Shown here in pieces: positions 54,634 through 61,230 of a stretch of 64,000 bases of DNA; position 1 is the first letter of the stretch, and the number at the start of each line of letters is the position of its first letter. Both the position numbers and the translations under genes were made by a program. Source of the stretch: Clostridium isatidis (GTDB lineage: Bacteria > Bacillota > Clostridia > Clostridiales > Clostridiaceae). A model generated the notes under the pieces. That model was not told the DNA's origin. It made no database searches and saw nothing but the letters and a program-made list of their open reading frames with translations. The DNA lies in contig NZ_CP016786.1 in the NCBI RefSeq assembly GCF_002285495.1, positions 1,006,001-1,070,000 on the forward strand, read 5' to 3'.

Positions 54634-54795
54634 TTACCTTATTTGAAGTGCTCCACTTAATCTAAGACTCCTTTTGTTAATCGCAACAAGCTCTTTTTCC
54701 ATATACCTTATAGTTTGCTTGGCCATCTCCCTTCCTGAAATCTCGATACTATTATTTATAATAGTTACTCTCTTAGTTAGTACACTTCCAACATT
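54634..54795 (-). pseudogene. Remnant reading frame, about 53 codons
   Basis: An uninterrupted minus-strand frame reads VGSVLTKRVTIINNSIEISG then REMAKQTIRYMEKELVAINK and ends with a TAA at 54634, but it follows an in-frame TAA and has no suitable start. Composition is that of a real coding sequence, so it is probably the tail of a decayed gene. Not recognised. Confidence 0.4.
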
Positions 54796-54827
54796 TTAGT
54801 TAAGATAGTATTGGTAATAAGTGCATT

Positions 54828-55310
54828 TTAGCCTTCATTATTTAAAGTATAACTTTCTAGAAATAAAATCTTTGACAATGCTCTTGCACTATGAAAACTT
54901 ATTTGATTATTACTCCACTTAAATTTCATCATATATAAAAAAACAGCCTTATCTATATTGCTATTTAAATACTCATGGATTTCTTCATAAATAGTATCAT
55001 CTGCCATAAATCCTTCTACAATGTCATAATCATGTGTTCTACCATTTCTACAATGCACCACAAAATCAAGTCATCACTCATTGTATTCTTCAAATTTTAT
55101 TATTCTTAAATCAGATGTATCTTGCAGATAATAAATATTCAAAACTGGTTTTTTAAATTTTTTAGTCCATTTCTTAGCTTGTTCTTTATTTCTCGTACAG
55201 TAAAAACCATAACCAAAATCTTTAATAAATTTTCCTTTTATGATCGAAGGTTCGTCGATAGCTTTATAACTTGCATGATAAACAATAGTTATATTATTTT
55301 TATTTTCCAT
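54828..55310 (-). pseudogene. DUF3990-like (ADP-ribosyltransferase-type) gene split by two stop codons
   Basis: Residues 1-78 (TIVYHASYKAIDEP, KDFGYGFYCTRNKEQAKKW) are followed by TGA TGA at 55076-55071. The same frame then continues LDFVVHCRNGRTHDYDIVEGFMADDTIYEEI and ...NNQISFHSARALSKILFL to 54828. Together this is a complete DUF3990 protein of about 160 aa. The ATG has only a weak ribosome site. DUF3990 belongs with ART-fold toxins often paired with a small DUF3791 partner; no partner was found here. Confidence 0.68.
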
Positions 55311-55415
55311 TTTAAAGTATATAGCTTATAAACTAGATACTTTTAATGTTTAACTAATTAACTTTTACATTAAAATATTTGCATGCTTCAACACTTGTAA
55401 ATGCAATATATACTT

Positions 55416-56060
55416 CTAAATGTTATAAAAATTCATTACCAAAATTCTACTTCCAAATCCATCTTTATTCCCTAATTGATATTTAAATATATCCGGATTT
55501 TCACCTTTTAGTATCCATTTTCTTCTTTCTTGATTAATTTCATTTTGCAGTAAATCTAACATTTGCTTACCAATATCATTCATTTCTTTTCTGAAAAACG
55601 GTATCCATACTGAACATTTACCTTTAAACTGTTCAGTACATTCATAATAATATATTGCTCTAGCAATGGCTTCAAATGAATAAGACAACCTATAGGTATT
55701 AACTTCCGCTATAGCTACTGGATAATTATAATTTTTTATCTTAATATTACCTTCTCTAATGATCTTAAATAGATTGGGATTTCTTCTAACACTTCTTGAT
55801 AGCTTTGTTCTGGTATGAATATATGCTATATCATTATTACCAACAACCGCAGCCATACATGCCATTAAATATTCATCATTATTAGATTTAGATAAATTAT
55901 GTTCATCACATGATGGAACTGTAATTAAATTTTTTCGAAAATTTATATCTATAACTACTTTTATATCCTTATCTTCTGGAAATAAGCATTTTGGAGGGAC
56001 ATGTTCCCTAGATGTTGCATCTTTACCACACCAATAACAACTCTCATTTTTCTTACTCAC
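55416..56060 (-). CDS. HNH-endonuclease-like protein
   Basis: 214 aa. N-terminal zinc-binding pair CYWCGKDATSREHVPPKCLFP at about 8-27, followed by VPSCDEHNLSKSNNDEYL, an HNH-like core with both Cys pairs. The remaining 150 residues are helical and of unknown role. Start is GTG at 56060, 7 nt after AAGGGGG. It lies 140 bp downstream of the Thoeris-like pair, separated by a terminator, so is probably an independent island gene. Confidence 0.7.
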   Translation of the reverse strand: MSKKNESCYWCGKDATSREHVPPKCLFPEDKDIKVVIDINFRKNLITVPSCDEHNLSKSNNDEYLMACMAAVVGNNDIAYIHTRTKLSRSVRRNPNLFKIIREGNIKIKNYNYPVAIAEVNTYRLSYSFEAIARAIYYYECTEQFKGKCSVWIPFFRKEMNDIGKQMLDLLQNEINQERRKWILKGENPDIFKYQLGNKDGFGSRILVMNFYNI

Positions 56061-56150
56061 TTTCTAACCCCCTTGATTTATAACAAGTATAGTTTAATAT
56101 AACTTTCCTGTGTTTTAGGTAAAATTAATTTAGGTAAATTTTATTATAAA

Positions 56151-56175
56151 AAAGAGATTAAAATTTAATCTCTTT
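56151..56175 (-). terminator. Terminator of the TIR/TM-macro operon
   Basis: Self-complementary AAAGAGATTAAA / TTTAATCTCTTT with T-rich tail on the minus strand. Confidence 0.72.
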
Positions 56176-56195
56176 CTTATAATATCGATATTTTA

Positions 56196-56741
56196 TTAAT
56201 CCCATGAATCTTTGTCTTTGTAAGTATATATTCCATTATCTTTATCTTTAACTTGATTAACACCAAAATCCTTAATAGCTTTTGCTATAGCATTCATTTT
56301 AAATGGAATAAAAAGTATTTTACACTCTTTATCATTTACTATATTCTGTAATATTTTAGGCAATTTATTCTTCATTTCCGAAGTAACATTTTTTACTATT
56401 GATTTATCAGTATATGCTACAATAACAGGGAGTTCATCATGTAAAATTGCTCTTTTAATCTCATGATCTACTATATCACTAGAATTAATTGTATTTTCAG
56501 TTACAATTAACAATAATAATTTAGACGTCGCCATTCTTTCATTTAATCTATCTAATAATGTTTTTTTCGTACTACTATCTAAAACCTTATAAGTTTTTTG
56601 ATGGCTATCTACAAATCTAAAATTATTATTAGGATTCTCACTCCAAGCTTTTAATAGATTAAAATACTTTATATCTGAATCTGTAGGATCTGTTGTTCCA
56701 CATCCATTAAAAGCAACATAGACTCCATTTCTATATGCCAT
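56196..56741 (-). CDS. thsB: TIR-like (DUF1863) protein, ThsB-type
   Basis: 181 aa. DUF1863/TIR pattern: GVYVAFNGCGTTDPTDSDIKYFNLLKAW near 6-33, NFRFVDSHQKT near 40-50, RLNERMATSKLLLLIVTENT near 66-85 and HEIKRAI near 93. In Thoeris defence, ThsB TIR proteins sense phage and make a nucleotide signal that activates ThsA. Its ATG overlaps the stop of the upstream TM-macro gene by one base (TAATG), the tight coupling expected of a pair. Symbol given by analogy. Confidence 0.75.
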   Translation of the reverse strand: MAYRNGVYVAFNGCGTTDPTDSDIKYFNLLKAWSENPNNNFRFVDSHQKTYKVLDSSTKKTLLDRLNERMATSKLLLLIVTENTINSSDIVDHEIKRAILHDELPVIVAYTDKSIVKNVTSEMKNKLPKILQNIVNDKECKILFIPFKMNAIAKAIKDFGVNQVKDKDNGIYTYKDKDSWD

Positions 56742-57589
56742 TACATCAACTCCTTTAATTTATAAAAATTTATTTTATCCTTACTGGTAGAATGTATTAT
56801 TATAGTTATTTTTGATGGATGTTTAATCTTTATTCTACTTATTTTAAAAGTCCATATTAACAACTCTAATAATTCTTGTTCTAATATATCTATTTTATCT
56901 TCAATTCTAGTTTGTCCACTTCCAAGCAATGGCATTGAAACAGATTTACCAGCATACACTCTATCAATCTCACTCCAAAAATTCAGTAAAGTGTATACAT
57001 AATCTTTTAGCAAAACCTTTGCTTTATTTTCATCATCAAATTTAGTTAAAGCTGTAAATAAATATTCATTTTTATATTTGCAAATCGTACCTAATGGATA
57101 TTTTTTCTTCTTACCAACAACTCTATCATTGTTTACGGAATACTCATTCCCTTTTTTACTACTTAAATATTTATCAAGTTCCTTGTCAAAATCCTCTATA
57201 GATTCTTTTAGTTTACTTGTTATGAATATTCCATTTAGACTACTATTCGCAATTATATCATCATCAACTTGTGTATCGAAATATTCGTTAAAAGAAATAA
57301 CTTTTAACTCTTTCTCTTCAAATATATCACCAATTTTCACTTGTATTGTTGAACCATTTATCTTTAACTTAATTGATTCCATTTTATTTGCTCTAATCCA
57401 AAGAACTAAATAGATAATCACTAAAATACTTGATACAATAGCAAAATTTATTACTTTATTTTTATATTCATCAGGAATCTCAAAGAAAATTGTTACATAA
57501 GAATATAATCCGCCAATAATACCGACTATAGCTAAAAAATCTCTTATTAAAGCTTTATCAGATAAACTTACTTTTTGCTTTTCAAACAA
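56741..57589 (-). CDS. thsA: TM-macro protein, ThsA-type effector (type II Thoeris-like)
   Basis: 282 aa from the TTG at 57589, which lies 9 nt after AAAGGGGG; the longer frame's ATG at 57610 has no ribosome site. Two TM helices (about 17-37 and 48-65) are followed by a macro-like domain (about 90-282) with IIANSSLNGIFITSKLKE, a long positively charged insert, and AGKSVSMPLLGSGQTRIED, which resembles a phosphate-binding loop of macro domains. Such TM-macro proteins are effectors of type II Thoeris, activated by a TIR-made ADP-ribose conjugate to disrupt the membrane. Partner gene follows immediately. Confidence 0.72.
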   Translation of the reverse strand: MFEKQKVSLSDKALIRDFLAIVGIIGGLYSYVTIFFEIPDEYKNKVINFAIVSSILVIIYLVLWIRANKMESIKLKINGSTIQVKIGDIFEEKELKVISFNEYFDTQVDDDIIANSSLNGIFITSKLKESIEDFDKELDKYLSSKKGNEYSVNNDRVVGKKKKYPLGTICKYKNEYLFTALTKFDDENKAKVLLKDYVYTLLNFWSEIDRVYAGKSVSMPLLGSGQTRIEDKIDILEQELLELLIWTFKISRIKIKHPSKITIIIHSTSKDKINFYKLKELM

Positions 57590-57869
57590 ACTTTTATACC
57601 CCCTTTCCATATAAATAATAACACAAAAGTATTATTATGTATATTTAGGATGAAAATTCTACTTTACTGTTATTTATTACTATGAAAATAAAATAATACT
57701 TTTATATATAGATAGCTTCTGGGATAAAAGTTTAAATTTATTCAATCAAAAGGGCTCAAAAATACATTTCTATACTTCTAGCCTTTACTATAATAGATAA
57801 GTACTAAAAAATAAAATAAACTCTTTCTTATTTTTAGGTACTTTATAAAATATAAAAGATTAGCTTACT

Positions 57870-57909
57870 GACATTGATCCCTGGGATACTGAGGGTCACT
57901 TTGTGATCC
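57870..57909 (+). repeat. Structured repeat, copy B
   Basis: GATCCCTGGGATACTGAGGG then TCACTTTGTGATCC. CCCT / AGGG forms the first stem; GGGTCAC-TTT-GTGATCC forms an alternative 7-bp hairpin with one G-U. Shares the ACTTTGTGA core with copy A but has a changed 5' part. Confidence 0.6.
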
Positions 57910-57937
57910 ACTGCTAATGCTGCTGCATGGCTTTTTG

Positions 57938-58177
57938 TTATATTTCCTCATAACTTTTCATATAATTTCTATTCCCTATTTTTACAAAAGTAACATTGGC
58001 TTTGAAAATTCTTTTGTATTTTGAAGATGCTTTTTTGTACATTTTATATGCTTCAATTTCAGAAGCATAAGTTCCCAAATAAGATTCACCTAAAGTTCCA
58101 AACCCATCAATAACAACATATTGATTATATCTAACCTCTGTTGGTAATGTGTCAAAGAAACTTTCATCTAATAACAA
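57938..58177 (-). CDS. Small protein, 79 aa
   Basis: MLLDESFFDTLPTEVRYNQYVVIDGFGTLGESYLGTYASE-type sequence, probably an alpha/beta fold with no motif I recognise. TTG start at 58177, 8 nt after GTGAGGA. Short and island-located, but with sound codon use and a ribosome site. Confidence 0.6.
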   Translation of the reverse strand: MLLDESFFDTLPTEVRYNQYVVIDGFGTLGESYLGTYASEIEAYKMYKKASSKYKRIFKANVTFVKIGNRNYMKSYEEI

Positions 58178-58202
58178 TATAATTCCTCACTCTTTTAGTT
58201 AT

Positions 58203-58405
58203 TTATTCATTATAGTATAGTCTTCTTCTATTTTCCCATATTATTAAAGCTATGCTACCAATTAAGTAACATAAAATATCTTTTACATCAAATGAAGTCC
58301 CCATAATTGTTGAAGCCACTTTATTACTTTCTAAGTTTAAAAGCTCTATAATTTTAAAATACTGCATAACTTCTACAAATACCATATTTCTTTATTTATT
58401 CTCAT
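58203..58405 (-). pseudogene. DUF2809-like remnant with internal deletion
   Basis: The visible frame from ATG 58385 encodes the C-terminal part of a small membrane protein (EVMQYFKIIELL...MGTSFDVKDILCYLIGSIALI), matching the end of DUF2809/YjgA-type proteins. Its only good ribosome site (AGGAGAGG at 58420-58413) serves ATG 58405, which in another frame reads MRINKEIWYL and stops. The two pieces look like the ends of one gene joined by a deletion that also shifted the frame. Confidence 0.5.
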
Positions 58406-58425
58406 ATCATTTCCTCTCCTTCAAA

Positions 58426-58470
58426 TGTCCAAGTTATCTCCGGAGATACTTAGGATTACTTTGCGATTCC
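58426..58470 (+). repeat. Structured repeat, copy C
   Basis: TGTCCAAGTTATCTCCGGAG then ATACTTAGGATTACTTTGCGATTCC. The 5' 13 bases are identical to copy A; the stem bases changed from CCC/GGG to TCC/GGA, a compensatory change. Confidence 0.62.
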
Positions 58471-58540
58471 ATTATAATAACTTATATAATTTCAGTTTCT
58501 CTTTCTAAATTCCATAGTAATTATTTCTATATAATTGTAG

Positions 58541-58559
58541 GATAAGCCTTCGCTTATCC
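58541..58559. terminator. Short hairpin after an unknown gene
   Basis: GGATAAGC-CTTC-GCTTATCC near-perfect hairpin 30 bp past the stop of the gene ending at 58589; weak T tract. Confidence 0.5.
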
Positions 58560-58588
58560 TTATTGACTATTAACTATATCTAATTATT

Positions 58589-59347
58589 TTAATATGCCCA
58601 TATTATTTTACTTTCATTAGGGCACTCAACTCTGTTTATTCGTAACACTTCCCTCTTATTATCCTCTGATAAATACGATACCTTTAATTTCTGAGCACTT
58701 TCTTCATGTAGTAGCTCATAGTCATATCCTATTCTTGTAAATCCTAGTGGTAATCCTTTATTCAAGTTTACACTAATCTCTACACTATATTTAGGCTTAT
58801 GCTCTAACCAGGTTTTTCCTGGCTCTCGATAATATACCCTTATTATATCTAAGCCATTTACTTCTTCAAAACTATTATAAAATTTGCGTATTAATTTTTC
58901 TGAATCTTCAATTATACTAATAATGTACTGCTTATTCAGGATTGCTTTTGAGTTGTTAAAACATGTAACATTCCTACAATTAACATCTTTCGACACTTCA
59001 CTTTTCCATTCTTCAATAAACGCTTCACCTAAACCTATTATGTTATTAATCTCTAAATCAATATTATAATCTTTAAACTCCATTGCTAATGCAATTATGA
59101 AATCCTCCATAGGAAATGAATTTAAACTTGTATCAAATGTCAAATAATAGTACCTTCTGATAGTTCTATGTCGTGATAACTCTATACACGCTTCTTTCGT
59201 TATACATTCTGAATATTCACCCACTCTGGAAAATGATTTCTCCCATTTTTCATAATTGTTATTCTGAAAATAAACTTTATTTATTTTTCTTTCAATAGAG
59301 TCTATTCCTTGATTAATAATTTTTTTTAATATTATTTCTTTTATCAT
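58589..59347 (-). CDS. Unknown protein, 252 aa
   Basis: No signal peptide or membrane helix. Helical N-terminus with clustered charged residues (RKINKVYFQNNNYEKWEKSFSR), then a mixed alpha/beta region with several conserved-looking aromatic segments (RHRTIRRYYYLTFDT, YYREPGKTW, GFTRIGYDYELLHEESAQ). GAGGGA precedes the ATG. I do not recognise the family; position in a defence island is its only functional hint. Confidence 0.65.
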   Translation of the reverse strand: MIKEIILKKIINQGIDSIERKINKVYFQNNNYEKWEKSFSRVGEYSECITKEACIELSRHRTIRRYYYLTFDTSLNSFPMEDFIIALAMEFKDYNIDLEINNIIGLGEAFIEEWKSEVSKDVNCRNVTCFNNSKAILNKQYIISIIEDSEKLIRKFYNSFEEVNGLDIIRVYYREPGKTWLEHKPKYSVEISVNLNKGLPLGFTRIGYDYELLHEESAQKLKVSYLSEDNKREVLRINRVECPNESKIIWAY

Positions 59348-59634
59348 ATTATTCCCTCTTTTATAAGCCTATATTTATTTTCGTTCTCCATAGATATGTT
59401 TCGTTTCAAATAATTCTAATCTATGTTTATAAAGAAGTTCTTATAACCCTCTCTAGTTAAAAAACATAAATTGATACTAGTAATGTTAATATTGATTGTA
59501 TCCGCTCTTATCTGTTATCTTAGTAATTTTAATTATTTCGGTTTACCAGTTGTTTTATTTATTAATATCCGGTCACTTAGTAAATTTCAATATCTAAAGC
59601 ATGAATAAACAAATTGAAACAAAAGATATTGAAA
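59348..59634. other. Intergenic region with inverted repeat
   Basis: No gene. Contains a 13-bp inverted repeat AATTTCAATATCT / AGATATTGAAATT with arms near 59583-59595 and 59624-59636. Confidence 0.5.
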
Positions 59635-59736
59635 TTATTCATCTCCATTTAAAGTAATACCCTTACCCATCTTTTCATGTTCAGGCTCTCAGTCTCTTAA
59701 GTCATATTTAGCTTTAAAGACTAGTAATACTAGATT
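59635..59736 (-). pseudogene. Possible C-terminal gene remnant
   Basis: Minus-strand frame LVLLVFKAKYDLRD, TGA (probably former Trp), EPEHEKMGKGITLNGDE, stop. Too short to identify; looks like the tail of a decayed gene between two intact island genes. Confidence 0.3.
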
Positions 59737-59749
59737 TCAAACATAAAGA

Positions 59750-60472
59750 TTATTGATGCAAATCTGAATAATCTGCTTTCAGATATATCTTGTAGTCACT
59801 TAATTTTATATTATATTTATTTAATATTTTAACTAAAAGATTTCTAATTCCATTAGCACTAAGATTAGTTTCAACATAAATATTAGCACTTTTTATTTCT
59901 CTTGCTGCTATCATAGTTGGTAGATTTACTCTTGAAAAATAAATTCTCTTTTTACCATTCATTTTAGGATTATCAACAAAACTCCTAACCATAGATGGAT
60001 CTTTTTTAGCTAAATAATTTATTGTTTGTAGTAATGCACTCTTCCAATCTTTTATATCTATTCTGTTACCTTCAATCTTAATAGCACATGGTCTTTTATG
60101 TGTTAAATCTTCATATAGATTATGTTCTATTTCTGAATCTACCAAGTACTCACTATAATTAGGAATTTCTTTTTCATTATCTTCATTAGAATTATCTTTA
60201 ATGTCTTCTTCAATGTTTTTCTCATCAATTATTAAGTCTAATTGTGATATATAGTCTTGAATTTTCTGACTAATAGCATTTAACTCTTGACTATTTATGC
60301 TTAATTCAGCAACCTTTTTAAAGTCCTTATTTGAAAATGAAGTATTTACCTTCTCTCCTACCTTGTCTATTGCACTATCTATTGAAGTAGCTAATAAATC
60401 CATAGCTTCTCTTATATCACTAATAGAACTCGGAACTTCTTTTCCCAAAAACTCAAACGCCTTAAAATCCAT
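59750..60472 (-). CDS. Uncharacterised protein of the restriction locus, 240 aa
   Basis: The N-terminal half is helical with a coiled segment (about 10-80) and an acidic spacer (EEDIKDNSNEDNEKEI). The C-terminal half is a basic alpha/beta domain (KRPCAIKIEGNRIDIKDWKS, PKMNGKKRIYFSRV, NIYVETNLSANGIRNLLVKIL). GGGGGTA before ATG. The next gene upstream on the minus strand is the YgjP-like metallopeptidase gene, 19 bp away, so they are likely cotranscribed with hsdR. Confidence 0.68.
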   Translation of the reverse strand: MDFKAFEFLGKEVPSSISDIREAMDLLATSIDSAIDKVGEKVNTSFSNKDFKKVAELSINSQELNAISQKIQDYISQLDLIIDEKNIEEDIKDNSNEDNEKEIPNYSEYLVDSEIEHNLYEDLTHKRPCAIKIEGNRIDIKDWKSALLQTINYLAKKDPSMVRSFVDNPKMNGKKRIYFSRVNLPTMIAAREIKSANIYVETNLSANGIRNLLVKILNKYNIKLSDYKIYLKADYSDLHQ

Positions 60473-60491
60473 AATATACCCCCATATATTA

Positions 60492-61157
60492 TTATTTTTC
60501 TTCTAATTTATTTTTTCTCCATTCCCAATTAGGCATATGGACACTCATATACTCCCAAAATTGCTTACTATGATTTGGGTATTTTAAGTGAGCCAGCTCA
60601 TGAAGTATTACGTATTCAATGCAGTATCTTGGTTTCTTTATTAGCTCTAAGTTAAGGTTAATGTTTCTGCTTTCTACATTACAGCTCCCCCATCTAGTTT
60701 GCATGGTTATTACTCTAATGCTTTTAACCTCTTCTTTTACTATAGCTTCGTATTTATGTACTAATTCTGTAAACTTCTTTTTTGCCTTCTCCATATACCA
60801 TTTCTTCAGTAATTCTTCTTTTCTTTTTAAGTTTTCTTTATCTTTTACGCAAATTTCTATATATCCTCTATATAATCTTACTTTTTCTTCTTTAGATTCT
60901 ATAACTTTTAATCTGTAATTTTTACCTAGGTATTTAAAGCTCTCTCCACTTACCATTTCTTTTGTCTGTGGTTTTTCATAGTTTTCATTGAAATGGTTCA
61001 TTTGTGCTTTTATCCACTCTTCTTTATTTTTAATAACTTTCTCTATATATTCATCTGTAGCAGCTTCTGGCACTGTTAAATGTACTGTTCCATCTCTTTT
61101 GACTTTTAGTGTAACGTTCTTTACTTTCTTTTTATGAACTTGTATATTTATTTTCAT
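60492..61157 (-). CDS. YgjP-like (SprT/M48-type) metallopeptidase
   Basis: 221 aa. Zinc-protease motif HELAHLKYPNHSKQFW near 188-203 (HExxH plus downstream His) and VRVITMQTRWGSCNVESRNINLNLEL just before it are characteristic of the YgjP/DUF45 family. Members are often encoded next to type I restriction subunits, as here. Their substrate is unknown. AGGAGAAG precedes ATG. Confidence 0.88.
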   Translation of the reverse strand: MKINIQVHKKKVKNVTLKVKRDGTVHLTVPEAATDEYIEKVIKNKEEWIKAQMNHFNENYEKPQTKEMVSGESFKYLGKNYRLKVIESKEEKVRLYRGYIEICVKDKENLKRKEELLKKWYMEKAKKKFTELVHKYEAIVKEEVKSIRVITMQTRWGSCNVESRNINLNLELIKKPRYCIEYVILHELAHLKYPNHSKQFWEYMSVHMPNWEWRKNKLEEK

Positions 61158-61230
61158 ATATTCTTCTCCTATATAACCTATAGAATATGCTAAAGCTTAC
61201 ATATATAAATTGTAAGCTTTAACAATTAAT

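Noticed and set aside
53661..58470. Integron attC sites
   Set aside because: The repeats sit after gene stops as attC sites do, but they lack the GTTRRRY/RYYYAAC core pair and no integron integrase is present.
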